DNA of 45,978 nucleotides from a virus, in the IMG/VR virus record IMGVR_UViG_3300031873_000356, positions 1 through 45,978 of that record; one strand, given 5' to 3'. The notes beneath the pieces were generated by a model, which worked only from the letters and a program-made list of their open reading frames with translations, was not told the origin of the DNA and did no database searches. This document shows, in pieces, positions 33,750 through 41,564 of this stretch. A program made the translations under genes and the position numbers. Position 1 is the first letter of the stretch; every line of letters starts with the position of its first letter.

Positions 33750-34502
33750 TTATGCATTTAAATATTTCCACAATGGATTTGTATTTTTAATTGGAAGTTG
33801 TATATTTTTGTACATCTCATCATATGATTGTTGAAGGGATTTATTATAATTTTTAGACGAAAGTTCTTTTTCGATTACATATTTTCTATGTCCTCTTAAA
33901 GGGATGGTCAACGCTTCTTCTATAGACATTCCTCTATTAATTCTATTTCTTAATGTGTCTGGACGTAAATTAAATTGCCTAGCTAATTCTGTCGCACACC
34001 ATTCCCTTCCATTATATAAAATCTTAATGGTAGTTCTTTTATTAAAAGATTGTTCTTGTACACTTATATATCTACAATTTTCTTTATAATACCCAAGATT
34101 ATTGTCTATTCTATCTAGAGTTAATCCTGGCGGGCATTCACCCATATCTTCTAAGAAATTCTTAAATGATCCACCTCTTTTGGAATTCCATCGGTCGCAG
34201 ACAGTTATTCTACCTCCATAATCTTTGTATCTTGCATTTTTTGTATTTGTGCATCTTTGAACCATATATTTCCATATACTATATGTCCTGGACGCAGATA
34301 AACCATGTTTGGTTAATTTTTCTTTTCGCCAACAGCCACAACTTTTACTATGACCATTAATTAATAATTTGCTGTCAACATCTTTTTTATTACCACAATC
34401 GCATATACACAACCACATTGTATTTTTATCTTTGTTAACAGATCTTTCCAAAACGGACCATCTATGGAATTTTCTCCCAGTTAAATCAATAAATCTACCC
34501 AT
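33750..34502 (-). CDS. DLTG-HNH homing endonuclease
   Basis: 250 residues: IDLTGRKFHRWSVL, CICDCGNKK...[46 protein letters not shown] and an HTH tail NRINRGMSIEEALTIPLRG. Unlike its relatives it continues for another 40-45 residues (YVIEKELSSKNYNKSLQQS ... LWKYLNA). It lies between the metallophosphoesterase (8 nt overlap at its start) and the endonuclease-derived protein downstream (13 nt gap). The start context is AAAAAATAATG. Confidence 0.85.
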   Translation of the reverse strand: MGRFIDLTGRKFHRWSVLERSVNKDKNTMWLCICDCGNKKDVDSKLLINGHSKSCGCWRKEKLTKHGLSASRTYSIWKYMVQRCTNTKNARYKDYGGRITVCDRWNSKRGGSFKNFLEDMGECPPGLTLDRIDNNLGYYKENCRYISVQEQSFNKRTTIKILYNGREWCATELARQFNLRPDTLRNRINRGMSIEEALTIPLRGHRKYVIEKELSSKNYNKSLQQSYDEMYKNIQLPIKNTNPLWKYLNA

Positions 34503-35646
34503 TATTTTTTAGTCTCTCTCCAATTCCGTCTCTGTTCAAATAATATCCTTTATCAAAAAATGGATAAAATTCTGGAACAAATTTTGTAATACTTCCTTTT
34601 ATGTCTTGCTGAATTGAAATAATCGTGAAACCAACATGGGCTTCCAATTTTTTCTTACGCATAAAACGTGTTTGATCCTGACAACAGCCCGGCTGGACCA
34701 TGTGAATGGCTCTTGGATAACAATAATCAAATTTATGATAGTGCCCTATTATACAAACGGCTGGCTTATTTCCCCCCTGAAAAGTTTCGGCTTGTTTTTG
34801 TGAAGTATAGGAAACGGCATAAGAGCTTCCCCCACCCGCGTGCATAACTTTTATGACACACGACCCTTTTGGAGCTTTCAATTCTATATCAGCTTCCATA
34901 TACCCCATATATATTAGATCTTCTCTCCCCTGGGCCTTAGCTTCCAACATTAAATATCTACCGAATTCTATGCCTTCTCTAATAGTCCACCATCCCTCGT
35001 GATCATCGCCGTCAACAAAATATGTATTCATTCCTTTTCTAGTCGGCCAATGGTCTATTGCATATTGACATTGATCAGAAATCCCGTGAGCCTTTAATTC
35101 GTGGGTATTAAATCTTGCTTCGCCATCCACATAATTACCAGGACATAATACCGTATTTATTTTTCGTCTAGCGAATTCGTCGTAGGCCAAATTTAATACA
35201 TCTAACCTCTCGCATTTACTTGCCATATGCATATCGGCAACTACACCAAATTCTATAGGCTTTTCATAAAAATGATTTTCAAATATTATTGTATTCTCTA
35301 CACTATCTATAGATTTGCCCAAAGAAATATTCGGACCCTTTTTGTAAATTATAAATCCTTTAGACTCTAAATCAGAAATTATATTTTCAATATTTTTCTT
35401 ATCTGTTTTCATATCCTCTGAAATTTTATCAATTGTTGTTGGATTTTTTAATCTTCGTAATATTTCAGATCTAAAAACAGGATCGGTTGGTTCAAGTTTA
35501 ACAGAAGGAGACACATTAACCATAACCTTTGCTTGACCGATAAGTTGTCTAGCCTTCCATATAGAAATGCCTAATTCACGAGATATTTGTTTTCTCGTTT
35601 TATTCGATCTAATTAATTTTATTACTTTTTCTAAAAGCTCATTCAC
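34495..35646 (-). CDS. Metallophosphoesterase with N-terminal helix-turn-helix
   Basis: 383 residues. The first 110 contain two HTH-like segments (TRKQISRELGISIWKARQLIG; TIDKISEDMKTDKKNIENII). The rest is a calcineurin-like phosphoesterase: GVVADMHMASK (D-x-H), PGNYVDGEA, VDGDDHEGWW (the GDxH-like step), MHAGGGSS and IIGHYHKFDY (GHxH). Family members are DNA or nucleotide phosphodiesterases or phosphatases. An HTH-fused, DNA-acting enzyme of the SbcD/phage type is possible. The canonical GNH motif is altered (GNY; GDDH). It overlaps the HNH gene by 8 nt. Confidence 0.7.
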   Translation of the reverse strand: MNELLEKVIKLIRSNKTRKQISRELGISIWKARQLIGQAKVMVNVSPSVKLEPTDPVFRSEILRRLKNPTTIDKISEDMKTDKKNIENIISDLESKGFIIYKKGPNISLGKSIDSVENTIIFENHFYEKPIEFGVVADMHMASKCERLDVLNLAYDEFARRKINTVLCPGNYVDGEARFNTHELKAHGISDQCQYAIDHWPTRKGMNTYFVDGDDHEGWWTIREGIEFGRYLMLEAKAQGREDLIYMGYMEADIELKAPKGSCVIKVMHAGGGSSYAVSYTSQKQAETFQGGNKPAVCIIGHYHKFDYCYPRAIHMVQPGCCQDQTRFMRKKKLEAHVGFTIISIQQDIKGSITKFVPEFYPFFDKGYYLNRDGIGERLKNNG

Positions 35647-35660
35647 TAAATTTCACCCTT

Positions 35661-38585
35661 CTATATATCGCATTTGCCTGACGGACAACCACTATCACTA
35701 GATTCTACCTTTGTTGTGATTTCTTTTAAATATTTTTCTGCTTCTTTTATTGGAAGGGGCATCAATGGACTTTTGCCTTTACTTTGGTCTCTATATATGG
35801 TCATGCCTTTTAAATCTCTAATATATTTTATTATTATTTTAGATAAATCTTGTTCGGTGGCTTCTGATGGTAAATTTATTGTCTTGGAGACAGCCGAATC
35901 TATATGTTTTTGAATAGTTTTTTGTATGAGACAGTGACATTCTGGAGATATGTCATGAGATCCTTCAAAATTAGAAATGTCTTTATTGGATTCAATGAAT
36001 TCTTTTAAGAGAGGATCTATAATTATTTCACTGGATGCCAATAATTCTTTGTGATTATTTTGATTATGTTTATTAAAATTTCTTTTGTGAACGGGGGAAA
36101 ATATAGGTTCGATTCCAGAAGTTGTGTTTGCTACTAAAGACGTTGTTCCAGTTGGGGGACAAGTCAATATGCAACAATTTCTCGCACCATATTCTATTAT
36201 TTTTTTTCTAATAGATGGCGTTAATGAATTTTTACAAAATAAACTTTCTATAAATTTATGTCTATCTAATAGGGGAAACTGAGATTTTTCTACAGCCAAA
36301 AATATGCTGGTCATATATGCTTTTTTCTTTATAAAATTAAATAATTCATCTACTACTTTAATACTTTCTTCAGAACTATATTTTATACCTATTTTAATGA
36401 GCATATGATGTAGACCCATAACACCAAGCCCGATACGTCTTTCTTGTTGAGAAATATGTTTTATTATTTCTATGGGATATTCATTTTTATCTAGAACATT
36501 GTCTAAAAATCTAACACCAAGTCCTATGGTATCTTCTAGCATCCCCCAGTTTATTTTGCCTTCTTCTGTCACATGAGTGGATAGATTTATGTTTCCGAGA
36601 CAACAGACAGAAAATGGAGGAAGTTGCTGTTCACCACACTGTTGCGTTACCACACCATTTACTATTATAGTATTTGTTTCTGGTTGATTTAAACAATATA
36701 CATCTTTTACAGAAATTTTTTCTATTAACTTAACTTTTGTTTTATATATTATTGATCTTGATTTTTGTTTAAACGATTTTAATCTCTTAGATAAAATCGT
36801 CTTTTTATAACCAATAAAATTAATGTCTTTTTGAAATTTTATAGCACTTGATCTAGTCATTCTTAATTGATATTGATTTTTGCACCAACTAATATTACCA
36901 CCAGGGAATTTGTGATATCCGGCCTTGGCTGTAAGCCCTACTCTACACAATATACCAAAATTATTTAATAAAATCTGAATATCTCTTAAAAATTCGCTAT
37001 TACTTTGTGATAGAGTAATAATATTCCCGCATCTTTTGTTTGTACCGGCATTTCCATCCGTTGCAAATATTCCATGTAGATATCCAATAACAGCCTCACG
37101 AGATCCGTGCCAAATACATTCTGGAACACGATATTTTATACTGGGGACATATATATTAAATGTGTCTTCTAAATACCTATATAGAGTTTCACTATATACA
37201 GACATTTTACCTGTTTTATTATCTTTAGTAATGGTTGTAGTTATAAATCTATTTTTCCATCTTTTGTTTTCAATAAATTCTTTGTTGGTTTTTTTCCACT
37301 CATTAACCTTTTTATTTACTATTTTTTTATATTTCTTTATTATCGGTTCGTCTTCACCAAATAGATCCAAACAACATTGTTTTTGTTTTATTTTTATAGA
37401 TCCGTCTCCGGCCAGTAGTCCTAAAATTAATCCATCTTCGTAATCTCCTATATTTCCCCACCCTCCCTCTCCTGACTGAAGAAACAAAATATCTCCAACT
37501 TTAAGATTCTTTAATTCTTTTATACCTTCTGTGGTTGGGAATCTATGATATTCGGTGCATTTAATTTTATGACCATGTTCGTCAGTTAATTTATAAATTT
37601 GTTTATTCTCCCCAGTTTTAATAACGGGAGAACCCCATTTATTTGTAATACCGATTTTTTCTGGATTAATATTTTTGCCATCACATCTATTGTCAGAAAT
37701 AACGCTATTATCTTTATGGGTATCATATAATTCTTTTAATGTTATTATTCCATCTGACGTATGTAATCTCATGTCGGACGTAAAGCACGGATTTGAACAA
37801 CTAATTGTCCTACAGTAATATAAATTATTATATTTTTCTGCGTTGCCTATATTTAAAAATCCTGGATCTCCAGTCTGTAAGGAATTCTCAATTACTTTGT
37901 CGTATAGCCATTTTGCTTTAATGGTTTTTATGGTTTTGTCTTGCCATTTCAATTCTATGTCGCCATCCGATTCAACCAAATCAAAGAATTTATTATCAAC
38001 AAGAATACTTATGTTCGCATTATTCAATTCTTTTTTATCAAGCTTGATGTTCAAAAATTCCTCTACATCAGGATGCCAATAACTTAAGCCGAAAAGCAAA
38101 GCACTGCGACGCCCAGCGCCGCTTCTTAATTCCTTACATATACCATCTACCATTTGCATTAAAGAAATAGCTCCAGTTGCCTCTCCTCCCTTCCCTCTTA
38201 TAGGAGCGCCGCGATATCTCACGTTATCAAAAGATATTCCTATACCTCCGCCCATAGAACTAATAATAGTAACATTTTTGAGTAGCTCCCCCCATTCCTC
38301 GGCAGAATCACCAGACGGTAACAAAAAACAATTTATCATCCCATTTCTTTTGCGTCCCGCTCCCCTCCATATTCTACCTCCAGGAGAAAATCTATTTGTG
38401 GACATAATTTCAAAAAATCTTTCCTCAAACTGTTTTATTTTTTCGCCATCTTCTGCGCTTGCTATAAAATTAGCTACACGACGACATGCTTCTTGGTAAC
38501 TTTCTTCTGGAGAAATCGCATACCTATCTTTAAAAATCTGGAGAGCAAACCCCGATGGTTCATATTTCGGAAGTAAATTTTCCAT
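35661..38585 (-). CDS. nrdJ: Class II (adenosylcobalamin-dependent) ribonucleotide reductase with intein
   Basis: 974-residue precursor; 591 residues after removal of the intein (36639-37787). The extein shows RFSPGGRIWRGAGRKRNG, MINCFLLPSGD, SSMGGGIGISFDNVRYRGAP, the NP|CGEQQLPPF radical-cysteine loop, CPPTGTTSLVANTTSGIEP and the C-terminal redox pair GCPSGKCDI. It reduces ribonucleotides to deoxyribonucleotides without a NrdB partner, and none is present. Start ATG 38585 overlaps the upstream stop (TGATG); a TTG one codon earlier is unlikely. Together with dCMP deaminase and dNMP kinase it supplies dNTPs. Confidence 0.85.
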   Translation of the reverse strand: MENLLPKYEPSGFALQIFKDRYAISPEESYQEACRRVANFIASAEDGEKIKQFEERFFEIMSTNRFSPGGRIWRGAGRKRNGMINCFLLPSGDSAEEWGELLKNVTIISSMGGGIGISFDNVRYRGAPIRGKGGEATGAISLMQMVDGICKELRSGAGRRSALLFGLSYWHPDVEEFLNIKLDKKELNNANISILVDNKFFDLVESDGDIELKWQDKTIKTIKAKWLYDKVIENSLQTGDPGFLNIGNAEKYNNLYYCRTISCSNPCFTSDMRLHTSDGIITLKELYDTHKDNSVISDNRCDGKNINPEKIGITNKWGSPVIKTGENKQIYKLTDEHGHKIKCTEYHRFPTTEGIKELKNLKVGDILFLQSGEGGWGNIGDYEDGLILGLLAGDGSIKIKQKQCCLDLFGEDEPIIKKYKKIVNKKVNEWKKTNKEFIENKRWKNRFITTTITKDNKTGKMSVYSETLYRYLEDTFNIYVPSIKYRVPECIWHGSREAVIGYLHGIFATDGNAGTNKRCGNIITLSQSNSEFLRDIQILLNNFGILCRVGLTAKAGYHKFPGGNISWCKNQYQLRMTRSSAIKFQKDINFIGYKKTILSKRLKSFKQKSRSIIYKTKVKLIEKISVKDVYCLNQPETNTIIVNGVVTQQCGEQQLPPFSVCCLGNINLSTHVTEEGKINWGMLEDTIGLGVRFLDNVLDKNEYPIEIIKHISQQERRIGLGVMGLHHMLIKIGIKYSSEESIKVVDELFNFIKKKAYMTSIFLAVEKSQFPLLDRHKFIESLFCKNSLTPSIRKKIIEYGARNCCILTCPPTGTTSLVANTTSGIEPIFSPVHKRNFNKHNQNNHKELLASSEIIIDPLLKEFIESNKDISNFEGSHDISPECHCLIQKTIQKHIDSAVSKTINLPSEATEQDLSKIIIKYIRDLKGMTIYRDQSKGKSPLMPLPIKEAEKYLKEITTKVESSDSGCPSGKCDI
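36639..37787 (-). other. Intein with LAGLIDADG endonuclease inside nrdJ
   Basis: 383 codons inserted between Pro and Cys of the reductase NPCGE loop. Splicing block A starts with Cys (CFTSDMRLHTSDG). Block B has the TxxH pattern (CTEYHRFPTTEGI). Two LAGLIDADG-type motifs are visible (LILGLLAGDGS near precursor residue 387, YLHGIFATDGN near 503). Block F reads VYCLNQPETNTIIVNGVV. The intein ends in TQQ rather than HN, with Cys as the +1 residue. That +1 Cys is the reductase's radical cysteine, so the enzyme cannot work unspliced. Confidence 0.85.
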
Positions 38586-38887
38586 CAATCAACTTCTTCG
38601 TATTCTACAATTTTAGCCAAATCATTTGTAACAAGTTCGTCTATAAAAGAATCTGGACCTTCGATGGATATGAAATGACAATCTGCATCTATTTTTATAT
38701 TTTTAATTTCTTTAAAATATTTATTTTTAATAAGATTTCTAATTTTATCTAAATGACGACCACAGTATTTGAGCATTTCTGAATGATTTTCTAGTCCTTG
38801 AACAATATTATAATCCGCCCCCTCTAGACACGCTTGTAAGTCATCGCCCTGTTTAAAATATAATAAATGAATTTCTGCTGTTTTCAA
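38585..38887 (-). CDS. Hypothetical protein, 100 aa, TTG start
   Basis: 100 residues, soluble, mixed alpha/beta (KTAEIHLLYFKQGDDLQACLE, YFKEIKNIKIDADCHFISIEG). No family recognised. There is no ATG in the natural position. A TTG at 38887 has the site CAGGAG seven bases upstream, so TTG initiation is likely. It is the first gene after a 50 nt gap with a possible promoter, and ends by TGATG overlap with nrdJ. Confidence 0.55.
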   Translation of the reverse strand: MKTAEIHLLYFKQGDDLQACLEGADYNIVQGLENHSEMLKYCGRHLDKIRNLIKNKYFKEIKNIKIDADCHFISIEGPDSFIDELVTNDLAKIVEYEEVD

Positions 38888-38914
38888 AATTTGATCTCCT
38901 GTTTCTTGTTAATG

Positions 38915-38943
38915 ATTATACACAAACTTGGATTTTTTTAAAA
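38915..38943 (-). promoter_or_regulatory. Possible weak sigma70-like promoter upstream of the nrdJ operon
   Basis: On the minus strand, TATAAT at 38920-38915 is a perfect -10 and lies 28 nt before the TTG start at 38887. The -35 region (TTTTAA at 17 nt spacing) matches poorly. It lies mostly in a 50 nt gap between dCMP deaminase and the 100-residue gene, one of few gaps in this gene-dense window. The -10 alone in AT-rich DNA is weak evidence. Confidence 0.35.
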
Positions 38944-39468
38944 TGGAATATCAATTGTTTTATAATTTTCTTCTAATATATTAATAACCGATTTAAATTC
39001 TTCAATTAATAAATTCAAATTTTTGGGTTTCCATTCTCTCAAGATTAAATCGTATCCATCCAACAAGTTTTTAACTATTTTATTTTCAGATTCTTTAAAA
39101 TGTGGACTTTCTGGATTTTTGGATTTTATGGGACCATAAATTATTTCTTTTATTCCTGCTTGCATCAATAAACATAAACACCGAATACATGGATGGCCAG
39201 AAATAAATGCTTTACATCCCTCTGTTTTGGAATTTGCACTAATCAAGGCATTAGACTCGCCATGGATATATACAAGATATTTATCTGGACGTTCGTGCGA
39301 AAGTAGTGATTCTTTACAAGAGGATGGCGTTCCGTTGTACCCAAAAGAAATAGCTTTATTGTTTTTATCTACGAGTAAGCATCCGTGGCGTGTTGAACTA
39401 TCTTTACTTTTCCTGCTAATAAATAGGGTTAATCCCATAAAATAATCGTCCCAACAAATCCTGTCCAA
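38938..39468 (-). CDS. Deoxycytidylate (dCMP) deaminase
   Basis: 176 residues. YIHGESNALIS supplies the zinc His and catalytic Glu (HxE), and GHPCIRCLCLLM the zinc cysteines (PCxxC). The N-terminal WDDYFMGLTLFISRKSKD and GYNGTPSSCKE are typical of ComEB/dCMP deaminases. It converts dCMP to dUMP for thymidylate synthesis. No ATG fits before WDDYFM, so TTG 39468 is taken, with AAAAGGAGAATTAA upstream. It precedes the nrdJ unit, with which it forms a nucleotide group. Confidence 0.8.
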   Translation of the reverse strand: MDRICWDDYFMGLTLFISRKSKDSSTRHGCLLVDKNNKAISFGYNGTPSSCKESLLSHERPDKYLVYIHGESNALISANSKTEGCKAFISGHPCIRCLCLLMQAGIKEIIYGPIKSKNPESPHFKESENKIVKNLLDGYDLILREWKPKNLNLLIEEFKSVINILEENYKTIDIPF

Positions 39469-39488
39469 TTAATTCTCCTTTTAATCTA

Positions 39489-39814
39489 CTATTGAATTAT
39501 ACATGATCTCGAATTTAAATTATTATCAAATTTTTCACCAAGAGAACCGTCTGAATTAATTTTCCACCAGACACAATATAATTTTTTGTCTTTATGCATT
39601 CCTCTTTCTATTTCTCTGTGATGATTTGGACAAAGAGAAGAAATATTTTCTTTGGTGTTGTTTTCTCTGTTCCCGTCTATGTGGTGCAAATCTATACACA
39701 AATTATATCTACATAAACAGCATTCTGATCCAACAGTCCCATTTTGCATTGCTTGTTTGATAGATGAATAGAAATTTTTTGACCTAAAACGTAGTTTTGT
39801 ACTACGTTCTTTAT
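39489..39814 (-). pseudogene. HNH endonuclease, 3' fragment downstream of the TnpB element
   Basis: An 86-codon frame from ATG 39749 is extended by about 21 coherent codons upstream (ERSTKLRFRSKNFYSSIKQA) that have no start codon and run to the right end of the TnpB element. The protein has SECCLCRYNLCIDLHHIDG, NRENNTKENISSLCPNHHREIERG, a complete HNH/zinc-finger nuclease core (CxxC, DLHHIDG, CPNHH). Joining to the frame at 41117-41557 at TTCAT/ATAAAG restores one reading frame. It is therefore probably the C-terminal half of a homing endonuclease broken by the element, though internal initiation at 39749 is possible. Confidence 0.65.
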
Positions 39815-39960
39815 GTCAACTACCCACCGATAAATCAGGTGAGCTTGCGAGAAATTAATCCCGTGATTGGCGAGTTGACAATCGCCTGCCCTTCAAGGAT
39901 GTTGCCACCCAGGTAGGGGAGATTTGAGCGTTGGGCTAATACGTGAGAAGCGTTAACATC
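39815..39960 (-). ncRNA. Putative omega RNA (TnpB guide RNA), right end of element
   Basis: TnpB guide RNAs come from the 3' end of the gene and the element's right end. Here, after the TnpB stop, TTTATCGGTGGGTAGTTGAC ends at 39815. AGTTGAC (39821-39815) is perfectly complementary to GTCAACT (39879-39873) inside the CDS, and a CACC/GGTG pair (39841-39838 with 39828-39825) closes a small loop between them. The following bases (39814-39795, ATAAAGAACG...) would be the guide. The 5' limit is a guess. Confidence 0.55.
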
Positions 39961-40983
39961 TGCATCATATACTAGGCCGCTCTTTGAATAAAACCTACAT
40001 CCCACTCTTTTACCTTCTCTTTTTCCGGTAACAGAATCAATTTGAGAAGAAAATTTTGGGCAAACTCTGACCACTAACTTACCAATTAGTGCGGCTTTGT
40101 AGGTTAGAACATCCAGGGTTTCTGCAAAACCAACTTGACTACGCCGGTTTACATTATCTTTAAAATGTTTTTTTGTTTTAATGCTTTTCGCGTTTAAATT
40201 TTCAACAACAACAACATTTGCCTTAGTCTTTAATAGAACATTAACTAATTTATGTCTAAATTCTTTATTTATATTTCGTTCTTTGTGACGAAGTTTTTTC
40301 AATTGACGAGTAGCAGATTTAGCTTTAAGTCTACGCTTTAGAAAACGTATCTTTCTTAATTGTTTTTTATAATCTTTGTCTAAAAATATTCTGCCATCAC
40401 TTGTAGCAGCAAATCTCCGACAACCAAGATCAACACCTAGTGCAAGTTTGGGCTCAATTACGAGAGTGGAGACCTTAAAAGGTAAGCAAATCCAAATATC
40501 ATTGTTTTCACAAAAAATGGTTGGATCACTGAAAAGATATTTTTCCAAAAATCTGGTAAGCCTCTCGTAGATATATAAAGAAACCTCCACTCGTTTTTTC
40601 AATGTTGTAATACGAAACGCCGTATTTTTATAGGAATATAACCTTTTATCCAACGTCAGCGACAATCTTTTCTTTTCGCAGGGTTTAGTGATTTTATGTT
40701 TATTACTTTTAGCGGAACGATAGGCCGATAAAACAGCTTGTTCTGCCTTAATAACTAGTTGAGACTTTATTTCTGGAAATTTGTTTCGTACACGCCGGTA
40801 CGCTTTATCGTGGAGATTTTTAATACCATTTTTACAATTCAAATATCCATTTTCATTAACACTAAAATGCAAAGGAGAAATTTCATTAAACAAAAGCCTG
40901 GAGGATTCAAGAACTTCAAACAATGCTCTTTTATCTTCCTCGTTCTTGAAAATCAATTTTGTCTTTAATGCCAACGTTTGCAT
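39835..40983 (-). CDS. tnpB: TnpB, RNA-guided nuclease of the IS605/IS1341 type
   Basis: 382 residues. The RuvC carboxylates are visible: LGVDLGCRRFAAT (Asp ~185), VVVENLNAKSIK (Glu ~261) and VYDADVNASHVL (Asp ~342). The N-terminal half carries the OrfB-like helical region (SRLLFNEISPLHF, HDKAYRRVRNKFPEIKSQL). The usual CxxC...CxxC zinc finger between the last two motifs is replaced by SSQIDSVTGKREGKRVGCRFY. A similar form occurs in some TnpBs, so it need not mean loss of function. No tnpA is next to it. TnpB cuts DNA with a guide from its own element's end and helps the element persist. Confidence 0.85.
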   Translation of the reverse strand: MQTLALKTKLIFKNEEDKRALFEVLESSRLLFNEISPLHFSVNENGYLNCKNGIKNLHDKAYRRVRNKFPEIKSQLVIKAEQAVLSAYRSAKSNKHKITKPCEKKRLSLTLDKRLYSYKNTAFRITTLKKRVEVSLYIYERLTRFLEKYLFSDPTIFCENNDIWICLPFKVSTLVIEPKLALGVDLGCRRFAATSDGRIFLDKDYKKQLRKIRFLKRRLKAKSATRQLKKLRHKERNINKEFRHKLVNVLLKTKANVVVVENLNAKSIKTKKHFKDNVNRRSQVGFAETLDVLTYKAALIGKLVVRVCPKFSSQIDSVTGKREGKRVGCRFYSKSGLVYDADVNASHVLAQRSNLPYLGGNILEGQAIVNSPITGLISRKLT

Positions 40984-41053
40984 ACTATACTATACACCAA
41001 ATATCATTTGAAAGATAAAAAATATTAAATTTTATTAAAAATATGCAATATCC

Positions 41054-41080
41054 GAGGAGGTAAGATCGTCTTTCCTCCCC
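41054..41080. repeat. Imperfect hairpin at the left end of the TnpB element
   Basis: Two 12 nt arms (41054-41065 and 41069-41080) around a TCG loop pair at 10 of 12 positions. This is the only strong stem in the 133 nt non-coding stretch 40984-41116. IS200/IS605 ends carry such subterminal hairpins for TnpA; the element has no tnpA of its own. No gene is visible in this stretch. Confidence 0.5.
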
Positions 41081-41116
41081 ATATTGAAATAGTAGGGTTT
41101 CCAGACGAGGTAATTA

Positions 41117-41557
41117 TTATGAAGATATATGATATTTTCTTAATTTTGTTCTTATAGAGTTAATTGATAGTCCAAGTATTTCTTTTATTTCATTTAAATT
41201 TTTATTTTCATTATATAAAATAAGAAGTTTTTGATTTTCTTCTTCTCCACCCCTTTTACGACCATTGCCTATACAATGTTTAATAGCATAAAGTTTACAA
41301 TATACCTGTTTTTTAGATCTATGCAAATTTTGGGCTATTGTTTTTATAGATATTTTTTTATAATTATCTGTTAAATAATTTATATCTTTTTGTGTCCAAT
41401 GTTTTTTATCAATTGACTTAGCACAATTCAATTTGATTAGTTTGTTGTTGATAGAAGGAATTGTTCTTCCAAGATATTTAGATAATTCATGGATTTTCAT
41501 TAATTTATAATTATTTATTAACCAAATCTCGTCTTCTCTTGACCACTGCTTATTCAT
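41117..41557 (-). pseudogene. SANT/HTH-repeat DNA-binding part of a homing endonuclease, split by the TnpB element
   Basis: 146 residues with three tandem SANT/Myb- or HTH-like units: NKQWSREDEIWLINNYKLMKIHELSKYLGRTIPSIN, KHWTQKDINYLTDNYKKISIKTIAQNLHRSKKQVY and GEEENQKLLILYNENKNLNEIKEILGLSINSIR. Phage homing endonucleases often place such repeats before an HNH domain. The frame ends KYHISS then a stop made from the first bases of the element. Starting at TTCAT and skipping to 39814 it continues YKERSTKLRFRSKNFY into the HNH part. ATG 41557 is the start; it could still make a DNA-binding protein alone. Confidence 0.6.
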
Positions 41558-41564
41558 ATTTTTA

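Larger units (their letters stand above)
39815..41118 (-). mobile_element. TnpB-only IS200/IS605-like element
   Basis: About 1.3 kb with one gene (tnpB) and no tnpA. Boundaries are inferred, not seen as duplications: the right end at GTTGAC (39815), and the left end just after TTCAT (41123-41119). With those ends the flanking frames join into one open frame. An imperfect hairpin near the left end (41054-41080) is consistent with transposase-recognised structures. Other left boundaries, e.g. after TTAC at 41110-41113, are possible but leave stop codons in the joined gene. Confidence 0.6.

Noticed and set aside
39788-39808. Perfect 7 bp hairpin (AACGTAG/CTACGTT) as a terminator or element end
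   Set aside because: It has only a short T run and falls inside the coherent coding frame of the HNH fragment (ERSTKLRF), outside the element if the end is at 39815.
39792-39820. TTGACA at the element end as a -35 box
   Set aside because: No acceptable -10 at 16-18 nt; the bases are explained by the omega RNA pairing.
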